A DNA stretch of 45,592 nucleotides from Gemmatimonadaceae bacterium. GTDB taxonomy: Bacteria; Gemmatimonadota; Gemmatimonadetes; Gemmatimonadales; Gemmatimonadaceae. The stretch is from assembly GCA_013697785.1 (NCBI GenBank), contig JACCWE010000083.1:1-45592 (forward strand), given 5' to 3'. The notes below the pieces were generated by a model. It saw nothing but the letters and a program-made list of their open reading frames with translations, did not search any database and had not been told where the DNA came from. The position numbers were made by a program, and so were the translations under genes. Position 1 is the first letter of the stretch. Each line of letters starts with the position of its first letter. This document shows positions 25,227 to 34,048 of this stretch, piece by piece.

Positions 25227-26114
25227 ATGTCCATCCTCGAAGCGCACCTCATCTGCTCGCTGCTGGTCGTGATCGATCTGGTGACACGAGCGCTGCGCTT
25301 TCAGTGGATTCTCGCAGGGCTTCGCACGCCGGTATCCTTTCGCGATTCATTCGTGATGACGACCGTCGCCGATGCGGCGGCGGCGATCACGCCGAATCGC
25401 ATCGGCGCCGAGCCAACGCGCTTGGCGGCCGCGGCGTTCGCTGGAGTGCCGGTGACGGCGGCGTTCGTCGCCGTCACTTACGAGCTACTCGTCACGGCGC
25501 CGGTGACGGCAGCGGCAGCGGGGTGGCTCGCGCTGATTTACGCGCCGAGGTGGTGGCGCTCGGCGTCACCGATGCTGGCGGCGACGGTGCATCGCACATG
25601 GCCGGTGATCGTGCTGCTGGTGGTCATGGGGATCGTGGGGTGGATCTTCCTTCGGCGCGCGATGCCGAAGACGTCGCACACGGTGCGGCGCAGCACGCGG
25701 CGGGCGTGGGCGTACGCGCGGCGTATGCCGGCGTGGCCGCTCCTGGCAAGCGTGCCGCTCACGCTGCTCGGGCTTGCTGCGCGCGTGGCGATTCTTCCTG
25801 TGCTCGCGCTGACGCTGCCGTTTCCGCCGCCGATGGGGCCACTCACCTTCGGGTCATTCGCGCTACTCTATGCGCAAATTCTGGTGCCGACGCCGTCGGG
25901 GGCGGGAGTGATCGATCTCGGCTTCGTCGGCGGCGCCGTGGGGAATCTCGGCGACCACCACCGGCAGCTGCTGCTCATCTGGCGCATATACACGACGGTG
26001 GCGGTCGTGGGGATCGGCGTGATCGTGGCGCTCAAGGCCTACGGGGTCGCGGCGCTTTCGGCGCTCGCGAAGTGGCGGGAGCGGAAGAAGGCGAAGAACA
26101 TTAGCGAGATTTAA
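25227..26114 (+). CDS. Flippase-like / lysylphosphatidylglycerol-synthase-TM-region (UPF0104) membrane protein
   Basis: 295 residues with about seven hydrophobic helices. The segments GAEPTRLAAAAFAGVPV and LVPTPSGAGVIDLGFVGG (PTPxGxG) are the hallmark of the flippase-like membrane domain seen in lysylphosphatidylglycerol synthases, where it presents lipid substrates. The C-terminal aminoacyltransferase domain of those enzymes is missing. The start at 25227 follows GGAGAGG by about 13 bases, a little long; a longer frame reaches back to 25125 but overlaps the divergent promoter region. The role is probably lipid or polyprenyl-linked transport, unproven. A short gap of 155 bases leads to the OmpA gene. 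Confidence 0.8.
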   Translation: MSILEAHLICSLLVVIDLVTRALRFQWILAGLRTPVSFRDSFVMTTVADAAAAITPNRIGAEPTRLAAAAFAGVPVTAAFVAVTYELLVTAPVTAAAAGWLALIYAPRWWRSASPMLAATVHRTWPVIVLLVVMGIVGWIFLRRAMPKTSHTVRRSTRRAWAYARRMPAWPLLASVPLTLLGLAARVAILPVLALTLPFPPPMGPLTFGSFALLYAQILVPTPSGAGVIDLGFVGGAVGNLGDHHRQLLLIWRIYTTVAVVGIGVIVALKAYGVAALSALAKWRERKKAKNISEI

Positions 26115-26269
26115 TAGCGAATGGAAACTATTATTGCGTGAGCCCTCCGAATTGCCCGAATTCCTTGTATCGTAGCATACATCCTGCGCGTCTAGGAGAT
26201 GGCGACGGGTGCATCCACCGGTCGCCGCTGCACGCCCGTGCGTGCATCTCCCAACGTCGACGAGGTTGT

Positions 26270-27322
26270 ATGCGCAGTATCATGTTCGCCGGGGCCATCC
26301 TGGCGCTCGTAGCCGCACCACTGGCCGCTCAGGGCTCCACCGATTCCACGGGACACTGGGAATTCGGGCTCTATCCGACCGGCCGCAAGCTCACGTACGA
26401 TCTCGCCGCCAGGCACGAGTGGGGCGGTGGTGGAACGGTCGGCGTCGGCTATCGCTTCACGAACGTGATTTCGCTGAACGCGGAGTTCGTCGGCGCGTGG
26501 ATCCCCCAACTGAACACCGTATCGCAGGGTCAAGCGAACGAGCTGCTGCCGACGCTCGCGCTTCAGCTGCAGATCCCCGGCAATCGCTTCAGCCCGTACG
26601 TCGTGCTCGGCGGCGGCCACGAGAGCTTCCACTTCGAAGCGCCGGTCGTTCCAGGCACGCACAATCTGAAATTCTGGACCGGGCACACGGGAGTCGGCTT
26701 CCGGCTGAAGCTCGCGAACTGGGCAGCGATGCGGACAGAAGCGAATGCGCAGATCAGCGGACATCGCCCGTCGTGGGGCGCCTTCAGCGGCGTGTCGTTC
26801 TATCCGGGGGCGAAGAAGTCCGCGCCCGCAATGGTTATGTCGCCGCCTATGGTGCAGCACGACACCATCCGCGTACGCATGATCGACACGCTGGTGAAGG
26901 TGGATACGGTGCAGATCTCGACGCACACGCAGACGACGGTGAGCGATACGGTCACGAAGACGGTGAAAGGACGCGACGTGATCCTCGTGCTGCGCGACGC
27001 GAACTTCGACGTCGGCAAGTCGGTGCTCCGTCCGCGTGCACGTGCGACGCTCGACTCGCTCGCGCATGAGCTCAACCGTCCGGCTGCGCGCTCGGTGAAC
27101 ATCTCGATTACGGGCTACACGGACAGCGTTGGAACGGATGAGTACAACATGAAGCTCGGCATGGCGCGCGCGCAGAGCGTGCAGTCGTATCTGGCTGCGC
27201 ACGGTGTCGATGCCTCGCGGATGGCAGCGGACAGCAAGGGCGAAGCAGACCCTGTTGCGCCGAATTCCACTCCGGCAGGGCGCGCGCTCAACCGGCGCGT
27301 GGAGATCGGAAAGCAGCCGTAG
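26270..27322 (+). CDS. OmpA-family outer membrane protein with beta-barrel N-terminal domain
   Basis: 350 residues. The signal peptide MRSIMFAGAILALVAAPLAAQ ends Ala-Gln. Residues 22-180 form strands of a small outer-membrane barrel (EFGLYPTGRKLTYD, GTVGVGYRFTNVISLNAEF, FSPYVVLGGGHESFHFE and a closing GVSFYPG). A Val/Thr-rich linker follows, and residues 230-348 are an OmpA-C peptidoglycan-binding domain (NFDVGKSVLRPRA, SITGYTDSVGTDEYNMKLGMAR cited as TGYTDSVGTDEYN then LGMARAQSV, and GRALNRRVEI). It should link outer membrane and peptidoglycan. GAGG lies just upstream of the ATG. It is followed by a strong terminator. Confidence 0.9.
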   Translation: MRSIMFAGAILALVAAPLAAQGSTDSTGHWEFGLYPTGRKLTYDLAARHEWGGGGTVGVGYRFTNVISLNAEFVGAWIPQLNTVSQGQANELLPTLALQLQIPGNRFSPYVVLGGGHESFHFEAPVVPGTHNLKFWTGHTGVGFRLKLANWAAMRTEANAQISGHRPSWGAFSGVSFYPGAKKSAPAMVMSPPMVQHDTIRVRMIDTLVKVDTVQISTHTQTTVSDTVTKTVKGRDVILVLRDANFDVGKSVLRPRARATLDSLAHELNRPAARSVNISITGYTDSVGTDEYNMKLGMARAQSVQSYLAAHGVDASRMAADSKGEADPVAPNSTPAGRALNRRVEIGKQP

Positions 27323-27364
27323 GCAAATAGAGGGCGCACTCGCGCCCGGCTTTCAAGAGTGCAG

Positions 27365-27398
27365 AACGGCGCGGACGCCACACTGTCCGCGCCGTTTT
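27365..27398 (+). terminator. Intrinsic-type terminator after the OmpA gene
   Basis: A perfect 12-base stem (27365-27376 with 27385-27396, start AACGGCGCGGAC) and an 8-base loop, followed by TTTT at 27395-27398 and then GCG. The outer GCAGAAC/GTTCTGC sequence extends the pairing. The U tract is short, as is common in high-GC genomes. It separates the OmpA gene from the M61 trio. Confidence 0.75.
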
Positions 27399-27467
27399 GC
27401 GTTCTGCCGCAGGGAAGGACGCGTCGCTAGCTTTTGCGGGCCGTCAACCCTGATCCTGGAGCTGTTC

Positions 27468-29099
27468 GTGCCGGACTCACCGCGTCTCGCTCGATACGTC
27501 GCGCTCGCTGCCAGCCTCGCGGCCGTACTGCCGATTTCCGGCGCCGCGCAGGCGAAGCGAGCGCATCACGCGCTTGGCATCGCCTACCACATTGCGATGC
27601 CGGATCCCGCTTCACACTACTTCGACATCGAGCTCAGGATCGTCGGGATCAAGTCCGATTCGCTCGACCTGCAGCTCCCTGTGTGGTCGCCAGGGCGATA
27701 TGCGCGCATGGACTTCGCGCGGAATCTCCAGGACATGGTCGTCACCACCGGTGAGGGGAAGCCGCTGGCGAAGGAAGAAGTAAACGGATCGCTCTGGCGG
27801 CTTCGCACGCGCGAAAGCTCCAGCGCAATCATCAAGTATCGCGTCTTCGCGAACACGCTCTCCGGCACCTTCAGTGTTCTCGACAGCGCGCACGCCAACT
27901 GGAACGGCGCGTCGCTCTTCGTCTACGTGACAGGGCACAAGCAGGACCTCGTGCATCTCACGGTAGAGCCGCCGGCCGGATGGAAGGTGATGAACAGCCA
28001 GGCCGAAAACTTTGCGCAGCGCGAGTTCGATTTTCCGAATTACGATGAGCTGATCGACACGCCAACCGAAGTCGCGCCTTCGATCTCGCTCGACTCGTTC
28101 AACGTCGACGGGCGGCTCTATCGCGTGATGCTTCACCACAACGGCGTGCTCGACTCGGCGCTCCGGATGCGCTTCGTGCGCGGCGTCGAGCGGATCGTAA
28201 AGCAGGAGAACGCCGTGCTCGGACCGCCGCCGCTCGCCATGTACACCTTCGTGGGAAACGCGGGCTACAAGGGAAGCGACGGCATGGAGCATCTGTATTC
28301 GACGCAGATCATCGATCCGCACGTGCTCACCGATACCGCGGCCGTCGACGACTACCTCGGCTACGCATCGCACGAGTACTTCCACGTATGGAACGTGAAG
28401 CGCATTCGCCCCTACCTGCTCGGTCCATTCGACTACACATCCGAGCGGTACGAGCCGAGCCTGTGGGTGGCCGAGGGATGGACGGAGTACTATGGGATCA
28501 TCTCGCTGCAGCGAGCGGGGATCACGCGCCCCGCGCAGCTGTACGTGACGCTCGGTGAGGACATCACCTACGACCTGACACGGCCGGCGCGGAGGTGGAT
28601 GTCGGCGCGGGAGGCATCGATGCATGCGCCGTTCTTCGATGGCGGGGCGCAGCCGATGGCGGTGGATGCGCCGTCGAACTTTATTTCGTACTACACGAAG
28701 GGCGAGGGGCTCGCATTGCTGCTCGACATCGAGATCCGGAGTCGCACCAACGGCGGGCGATCGCTCGACGATGCCCTGCGCTCTCTCAAGAAGCGAAGCT
28801 GGGACGCACCGAAGGCGAGCTACTATCTGCAGGGGCGCGGCTATACGGAGCTGGACGTGGAGCGCGCGGTGAGCGATGCCGCCGGGGTGGACATGCACGA
28901 CTGGTTCACGCGTTTCGTGGGCGGAACAGAGGAGCTTCCGTTTGCGGAGTCGCTCGCGAAGATTGGACTGTCGCTGACGGCGAGCGGCGACAGTGCGAGC
29001 CGGAAATACACGGTCGCGCCGGCGCCCGATGCGACGAAAGAGCAGCTCGCCCGGCGCGCGCTATGGCTCGTACACGATGTGACTACGGCGGAGCAGTGA
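27468..29099 (+). CDS. Secreted M61-family metallopeptidase
   Basis: 543 residues from a GTG with GGAG about seven bases upstream. A signal peptide ends near residue 29 (ISGAAQA). The zinc site is HEYFH (His302, Glu303, His306) in HEYFHVWNVKRIRP and third ligand Glu336 in WVAEGWTEYYG, both diagnostic of M61 (glycyl aminopeptidase family). The long beta-rich N-terminal domain characteristic of the family covers about 32-230. The PDZ domain usually found at the C-terminus is not recognisable; the protein is somewhat shorter than usual relatives. It should clip peptides outside the cytoplasm. The next gene begins with only one base between its ATG and this stop, so translation is coupled. Confidence 0.9.
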   Translation: MPDSPRLARYVALAASLAAVLPISGAAQAKRAHHALGIAYHIAMPDPASHYFDIELRIVGIKSDSLDLQLPVWSPGRYARMDFARNLQDMVVTTGEGKPLAKEEVNGSLWRLRTRESSSAIIKYRVFANTLSGTFSVLDSAHANWNGASLFVYVTGHKQDLVHLTVEPPAGWKVMNSQAENFAQREFDFPNYDELIDTPTEVAPSISLDSFNVDGRLYRVMLHHNGVLDSALRMRFVRGVERIVKQENAVLGPPPLAMYTFVGNAGYKGSDGMEHLYSTQIIDPHVLTDTAAVDDYLGYASHEYFHVWNVKRIRPYLLGPFDYTSERYEPSLWVAEGWTEYYGIISLQRAGITRPAQLYVTLGEDITYDLTRPARRWMSAREASMHAPFFDGGAQPMAVDAPSNFISYYTKGEGLALLLDIEIRSRTNGGRSLDDALRSLKKRSWDAPKASYYLQGRGYTELDVERAVSDAAGVDMHDWFTRFVGGTEELPFAESLAKIGLSLTASGDSASRKYTVAPAPDATKEQLARRALWLVHDVTTAEQ

Positions 29100-29100
29100 G

Positions 29101-29742
29101 ATGAAGCGTCCGGTGATTTTCTGGGATGTCGACACGCAGCACGACTTCATGGATCCCGACGGGACGCTCTACGTGAAGGGCGCGGAGCTCGTCAAGCCAA
29201 AGCTCGAGCAGCTCACGAAGTACGCGCACGCGCACGGTATCCAGATCGTGGCATCGTCCGACGATCACGAGCTCGAACACGCCGAGCTTTCGGGGACGCC
29301 GGATTACACGGAGACGTTCCCACCGCACTGCATACGCGGCACGCACGGGGCCGAGAAGATTCCCGAAACGACGCTCGAGTCGCCGATGGTGATCGAGCCC
29401 GTCGCGATTCCGCACGAGACACTGGTGCGGCAATTGTCATCGCACGAGGGCGACGTGCTGATTCGGAAACATCGATTCGACGTGTTCTCGAATCCGAACA
29501 CCGGGTCGGTGATCGAGGCGTGGGATCCGACCGAGATCGTGATCTACGGAGTGACGCTCGACTACTGCGTGAAGTACGCAATCGACGGCCTGATCGACAT
29601 CGGAATTCCGACGATCCATCTGGTGCTCGACGCGACCAAGCCGATCGTGCCCGAGTCGGTTGACGGGCTCGTGAGCGGTTGGAAGAAGCAGGATGTGCGC
29701 ATCGTGACGACCGACGACGTGGTGTGCGGACGGATCGTGTAG
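29101..29742 (+). CDS. Cysteine hydrolase of the isochorismatase family, nicotinamidase-like
   Basis: 213 residues. The catalytic triad fits the family: Asp11 (DTQHDF), Lys123 (IRKHRFD) and nucleophile Cys156 (LDYCVKYAIDGL). The metal-site region SSDDHELEHAEL and the FPPHCIRGTHGAEKI stretch (FPPHC-xGTxGAE) are seen in nicotinamidases, so deamidation of nicotinamide to nicotinate is the best guess. Other amidohydrolases of the group cannot be excluded. The product would feed nicotinate phosphoribosyltransferase, whose gene is about 4 kb away. Coupled to M61 (one-base gap) and overlapping the aminotransferase by 19 bases, which suggests co-translation of three unlike enzymes. Confidence 0.8.
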   Translation: MKRPVIFWDVDTQHDFMDPDGTLYVKGAELVKPKLEQLTKYAHAHGIQIVASSDDHELEHAELSGTPDYTETFPPHCIRGTHGAEKIPETTLESPMVIEPVAIPHETLVRQLSSHEGDVLIRKHRFDVFSNPNTGSVIEAWDPTEIVIYGVTLDYCVKYAIDGLIDIGIPTIHLVLDATKPIVPESVDGLVSGWKKQDVRIVTTDDVVCGRIV

Positions 29743-30824
29743 GCGCGCGCTTCTTCGTCCCCGGACCCACGGCGGTGCGCCCGGCGATTCTCCGCGAGAT
29801 GGTGAGGCCGATGATCGCGCATCGGAGCGCGGAGATGCGCGAGCTGCTTGCGCGTGTGTACGTGACGCTGCCGTCGCTGTTCGGGACGCGTCGGCCGGTG
29901 TATGTGGCGTCCGGTGCGGCGACGGGGATGATGGAGTCGGCCATTCGATGCGGGAGTCGCGAGCGAGTGCTGGCGCTGGTGTCGGGCGCGTTCGGGGAGC
30001 GGTTCGCGCGCATCGCCGAGTCGTGCGAGCGGAGTGTGACGAGGCTCGTGGCGCCTGCTGGGAAGACGGTGAGCGCGGAGGCACTGGCCGATGCGCTCGA
30101 GCACGGCGCGTACGACGCCGTGACGGCGGTGCATGTCGAGACGACAACGGGCGTGATCGCGGATATCGGGGCGTACGGACGGGTGGTGGCGGCGCACGAC
30201 GATGTGATGCTGCTCGTGGACGCGGTGTCGTCGGTTGGCGGCGTCGAGGTCGCGATGGATGGCGCGGGGATGGACGTCGTGCTCTCGGCGTCGCAGAAGG
30301 CGCTCGCGCTGCCACCCGGGCTGTCGTTCATCGCGTGCTCGGAGCGCGCGATGGCACGGGCGGTCACGCTCCCGTATCGCGGTGTCTATCTCGATGTCGT
30401 GCGGATGGATGAGTACTGGCGACAGGGCGAGACGGCGGGGACGCCGGCGATCCCGCAGCTCTATGCACTGGATGCGCAGCTCGCGGCGATTGGGCGCGAG
30501 GGGCTCGTGACGAGATACGCGCGACACGCGGCGATGGCGGGCGCGGTGCACGAATGGGTGAGCGAGGCGGCGAGGCGCGGACGGGGTGTGGGGATTCTCG
30601 CGAGCGAAGAGCTTCGCGCTCCGACGGTCACGTGCCTCACTATAAAAGGAGACGCCGTGCGTCTCGTGCATCTGCTGCGCGCGCGCGGCTTCGAGATAGG
30701 GGCCGGGTACGGTGCACTCGCGGCAAGCACGATGCGCATCGGGCACATGGGCGATCACACGGTGCGCGAGGTGCGGGCGCTGCTCGGCGCGCTGGATTAT
30801 GCCCTGGGGGAGCTGGAGGCTTGA
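29724..30824 (+). CDS. Class V aminotransferase (serine/alanine-glyoxylate type)
   Basis: 366 residues starting at GTG (MRTDRVGARFFVPGPTAV), which puts the family's FxPGPTxVxP opening near the N-terminus; a longer frame inside the preceding gene gives shadow-like sequence. PLP sits on Lys192 in SASQKALALPPGLSF. The phosphate-binding ASGAATGMMESAI block, the HVETTTGVIADIG substrate loop and the LLVDAVSSVGG catalytic Asp are present, as is the late GYGALAASTMRIGHMG. Members make glycine from glyoxylate, using serine or alanine as donor; the present protein is not specified further. It overlaps the hydrolase by 19 bases and ends a three-gene coupled set. Confidence 0.87.
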   Translation: MRTDRVGARFFVPGPTAVRPAILREMVRPMIAHRSAEMRELLARVYVTLPSLFGTRRPVYVASGAATGMMESAIRCGSRERVLALVSGAFGERFARIAESCERSVTRLVAPAGKTVSAEALADALEHGAYDAVTAVHVETTTGVIADIGAYGRVVAAHDDVMLLVDAVSSVGGVEVAMDGAGMDVVLSASQKALALPPGLSFIACSERAMARAVTLPYRGVYLDVVRMDEYWRQGETAGTPAIPQLYALDAQLAAIGREGLVTRYARHAAMAGAVHEWVSEAARRGRGVGILASEELRAPTVTCLTIKGDAVRLVHLLRARGFEIGAGYGALAASTMRIGHMGDHTVREVRALLGALDYALGELEA

Positions 30825-30878
30825 GGAGTCGCGTCCGGAAGGGGTAGCTTCGCTCACCACCCTTTTCCGGATTCCCGA

Positions 30879-32084
30879 ATGCTGCGTTGTCTGAGCCGCG
30901 CCATCGTCATCGCCAATGCCTGCGCTGCCTCGCTTCTCGCCCAGTCACAACCCCGCGCCCGCGACCTCGGCGTTCCCTTCGACGGCACGCCGGGCACCTA
31001 CAACGCGATCACCGACGTCGCCGGTGTCGAGGTCGGCGAGGTCACGCTCATCAGCGGGAGCGGGAAACGCGTGGTCGGGAAGGGGCCCGTGCGCACGGGA
31101 GTCACGGCGATCATGCCCCGCGGACATCTGCGCGGCGACACGGTGTTCGCCGGCTGGTTCACGCTCAACGGCAACGGCGAAATGACCGGCACTACCTGGA
31201 TCGAGGAGTCCGGCATGCTCGAAGGGCCGGTGCTCATCACCAACACCTTCAGCGTCGGAACCGTGCGCGACGCGACGCTGGAATGGTCGATCACGCACGG
31301 CCGCAACTATGACTATGAGCTGCCGGTGGTGGGCGAGACGCTCGACAACTCGCTCAATGACGTTGCGGGCTTCCACGTCACGAAGGAGCACGTTTTCGCT
31401 GCACTGGATGGCGCGCGCGGTGGACCCGTTCCGGAAGGAAACGTCGGCGGCGGCACGGGGATGATCTGCGGCGAGTTCAAAGGCGGTACGGGCACTGCGT
31501 CGCGCAAGCTCACAGCCGCGGATGGAGGCTACACCGTGGGCGTGCTCGTCCAGTGCAACTATGGCATGCGCCGTCTGCTGCACATCGCAGGCACGCCGGT
31601 GGGGCAGGAGATTGCCGACCTCCTTCCATGCTACGACACGCACGACTCGCTTCCCGGCGGCGAGCGCTGGGGACGCTGTGACCATCCGCGCGGCGCGACG
31701 AAGGACCAGGGGTCGATCATCATCGTCGTCGCCACCGATGCGCCGCTCCTGCCTCACCAGCTCAAGCGCATCGCCAAGCGCGCATCACTCGGAATCGGCC
31801 GGAACGGAGGCATCGGTGCCAACACCTCGGGCGACATCTTCGTAGCCTTTTCGACTGCCAACAACTCCTTCCGCCCCGATTCGCTCGCGACGGTGACGAT
31901 GCTCGCCAACGACCTGATCTCGCCGCTGTTCGAGGCGACGGCGCAGTGCGTGGAGGAGGCGATCGTCAATGCGCTCGTCGCGGCGCGCACGATGGATGGC
32001 GCGGACAATCTTCACGTTACCGCGCTTCCGCACGACCGGCTGCGCGCGATCCTCGCGAAGTACAACCGGTTGAAGAAACCTTAG
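30879..32084 (+). CDS. Secreted P1-family (DmpA-type) D-aminopeptidase / D-esterase-like protein
   Basis: 401 residues with a signal peptide of about 22 residues (SLLAQSQ). The P1 family N-terminal nucleophile fold is clear: NAITDVAGVEVGEVTL, then GVTAIMPRGH, the GNVGGGTGMICGEFKGGTGTASR region (cited here as GGGTGMICGEF and KGGTGTASR) in which autoprocessing releases the nucleophile Ser, and GVLVQCNYGMRRLLHIAG. Known members act on D-amino-acid peptides, beta-alanyl dipeptides or esters, and mature by self-cleavage into two chains. Substrate here is unknown. It is preceded by a 54-base gap and ends 7 bases from a convergent gene. Confidence 0.88.
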   Translation: MLRCLSRAIVIANACAASLLAQSQPRARDLGVPFDGTPGTYNAITDVAGVEVGEVTLISGSGKRVVGKGPVRTGVTAIMPRGHLRGDTVFAGWFTLNGNGEMTGTTWIEESGMLEGPVLITNTFSVGTVRDATLEWSITHGRNYDYELPVVGETLDNSLNDVAGFHVTKEHVFAALDGARGGPVPEGNVGGGTGMICGEFKGGTGTASRKLTAADGGYTVGVLVQCNYGMRRLLHIAGTPVGQEIADLLPCYDTHDSLPGGERWGRCDHPRGATKDQGSIIIVVATDAPLLPHQLKRIAKRASLGIGRNGGIGANTSGDIFVAFSTANNSFRPDSLATVTMLANDLISPLFEATAQCVEEAIVNALVAARTMDGADNLHVTALPHDRLRAILAKYNRLKKP

Positions 32085-32091
32085 TACTGAA

Positions 32092-32646
32092 CTATCGCAC
32101 GTCCGCGCGGTCGCCGATGTACTCGACCAGCAGATCGCGAATCCCCTCGAGTCTCTCCGGCCACTGTATGGCGCGCTTCGGCAGGTAGTACGCCGACTTG
32201 CGCGTGAAGAAGAGCAGGAACTCGCTCGTCTCGCGCACGACGATCAGCTGCGCCCAGTTGAGCTCCACGTGGAAGCTCTCGCCGTCGATGCGAAAGCCTG
32301 CCTCATCCAGCGTGTACGCACGCTCCTGCTGTGTGCTCGGATCGTCGGCGAGCTGCTGCTCGACCGCCTTCTTCATCGCCAGCGGCCGCGTGGCAGCGAA
32401 GATCGCCGCGCCCACGATCGGCACGCCGAACACCCACAGATACGCGATCGGCACGTGATGCAGCTCGCGCCACCGCCGCGCGATGATCGCGATCGCGATG
32501 CAGACGAAGACGCCGAGCGCGAGCAGTCGCAGCTCGCGCCATATGCGCCGCTCCTGCCTGGCGTGCTCCTTTCTGAGCGTGCGAATCGCGCGATAGTGCT
32601 CGTCCGCCTGCACGCGCCACCGCAGAATCGACGATGGGCGCGCCAT
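32092..32646 (-). CDS. YcxB-like C-terminal-domain membrane protein, coupled to chemoreceptor
   Basis: 184 residues. Residues 1-40 are charged (RPSSILRWRVQADEHYRAI then RTLRKEHARQERRIW), two membrane helices follow at about 41-58 and 67-84, and a C-terminal soluble domain (100-184) has the pattern YTLDEAGFRIDGESFHVELNWAQLIVVRETSEFLLFF, given in parts as YTLDEAGFRI, WAQLIVVRET and EFLLFFTRKSAYYLPKRA. This order matches YcxB-like C-terminal domains, small membrane proteins of unknown role. The ATG overlaps the chemoreceptor stop (ATGA), so both are probably made together. No enzyme motif is visible. Confidence 0.72.
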   Translation of the reverse strand: MARPSSILRWRVQADEHYRAIRTLRKEHARQERRIWRELRLLALGVFVCIAIAIIARRWRELHHVPIAYLWVFGVPIVGAAIFAATRPLAMKKAVEQQLADDPSTQQERAYTLDEAGFRIDGESFHVELNWAQLIVVRETSEFLLFFTRKSAYYLPKRAIQWPERLEGIRDLLVEYIGDRADVR

Positions 32647-33977
32647 CAGCCCGCGCCCACGCGAAAAACCGACACGCGCGCCTGCAGCCCCTCTGACGCG
32701 CTCGCGAGCGCCGCGGATGCAGCCGCGATCTCCTGCGCGCCCGCGCTTTGCTCCTGCGATCCCGCGGCCACCTGCTGCATGGCCGACGCGAAGGACTCCG
32801 TCCCGTGGGCCAGCTCGGCCAGCCGCGCATTGTTGCTCGCGAGCAGCGTCCCCGACTCCGTCGCCGCCTCGCTGATCGAGCGCAGCCACGCCACACTCTC
32901 ATCGAGCGCGCGCTCGATGCCGCCGAAGCTCCCGTGCGCCTCGCGCTGCGCATGCTGCACGATGCCGAGCGTCGTCACGGTCTCGCGGCTGCTCTCGCGC
33001 GACTGCTCCACGCGCTCCAGCACCAGCGCCACCGCCGTCTCCGTCCGCTCGGCCGCCTCCGCCGCAGTGATCGCGAGCGACCGCAGCTCCGACGCCACGA
33101 CGCCAAAGCCCTGCCCGTGCTCCCCCGCGCGCGCCGCCTCCATCGATGCGTTGAGCGAGAGCAGCTTGGCGCGCCTCGCTATCCGCCGCACGAGCGTCAC
33201 GAAGGATCCGATCTCGTGCGCTGCGTGACTCACCGCTTCCGCCGATGTCGCGCTCGACTCCGCGACGGCGGCGAGTGACGCCACCGCGGTCGCACTGTCA
33301 TCGAGCCGTGCGCGGCTGTTTCGCGCGAGCACCGCCAGCGAGTCGTTCCGCACGACGCCATCGCGCGCGCCCGCGTCGAGGCGCGCCGAGACGCGCAGCA
33401 GCCGGTCGGAGTCCGCAGCGGTGAGCGTGATCGCGGACGACATTCGCGACGCTTCCTGGCTGAGCTCTCCCGCCGTGCGCGCGAACTCGGACGCGGTCGC
33501 CGACAGCTGCTCCGTACCAGCCGTGATCTGCGCGGACATCGTCGCCGTCTCGTCGGAGGCGCTCCGCATCGCGTGGACCAGGCGGCGGAGCGCACCAATC
33601 ATCTCGTCGAGCGCCCAATGCAGGCGATGCACATGCTCACTCCCCTCCGCCGAACTGAACGCGATAGTCAAATCGCCCGCCGCCACACGCTCGGCCGCAT
33701 GCGCCAGCTGCGACACCGGATCGCTCGCCTGGCGCGCGACCGCGGCGGCGGCAACGAGCAGCGAGAGTACGACAATGGCGCCCAGGCCGATCGCGGCGAC
33801 CGTGACGTCACGGACGGCCGCGGCGTGCTGCACGGGGAGCTCGTATAGCGCCGCGTCGAGCCAGAGACGCCCCGCCCACGCGACGAGCGCGATCGCGACG
33901 ATCGCGGGAACGCTCGCGCCCAGCGCGATGCGCCACGGCGCGTTGCGCAGCGGGTTCCGAATGTGCTTGTCCGGCAT
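32646..33977 (-). CDS. Methyl-accepting chemotaxis-type protein without periplasmic sensor domain
   Basis: 443 residues from the ATG at 33977; GTG seven codons earlier is an alternative. Two helices, about 17-38 and 57-80, are joined by only about 18 residues, so there is no room for a ligand domain. A HAMP linker (81-130, DPVSQLAHAAERVAAGDLT) leads to the MCP signalling hairpin whose tip is residues 280-300 (EAARAGEHGQGFGVVASEL) with preceding KLLSLNASM. The C-terminal receptor tether pentapeptide is absent. It should sense something in the membrane or through a partner, perhaps the coupled YcxB-like protein. No che genes lie nearby. Confidence 0.9.
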   Translation of the reverse strand: MPDKHIRNPLRNAPWRIALGASVPAIVAIALVAWAGRLWLDAALYELPVQHAAAVRDVTVAAIGLGAIVVLSLLVAAAAVARQASDPVSQLAHAAERVAAGDLTIAFSSAEGSEHVHRLHWALDEMIGALRRLVHAMRSASDETATMSAQITAGTEQLSATASEFARTAGELSQEASRMSSAITLTAADSDRLLRVSARLDAGARDGVVRNDSLAVLARNSRARLDDSATAVASLAAVAESSATSAEAVSHAAHEIGSFVTLVRRIARRAKLLSLNASMEAARAGEHGQGFGVVASELRSLAITAAEAAERTETAVALVLERVEQSRESSRETVTTLGIVQHAQREAHGSFGGIERALDESVAWLRSISEAATESGTLLASNNARLAELAHGTESFASAMQQVAAGSQEQSAGAQEIAAASAALASASEGLQARVSVFRVGAG

Positions 33978-34048
33978 GTGGGGAACGCTAGATTTCACTT
34001 TTGCCCCGCCGCTTCCCGTGGGGAGCGCGCATCCAATTCAACCACACT

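Noticed and set aside
26152-26181. TTGCCC and CATACA before the OmpA gene
   Set aside because: -10 match is poor and spacer is 18; not strong enough to call.
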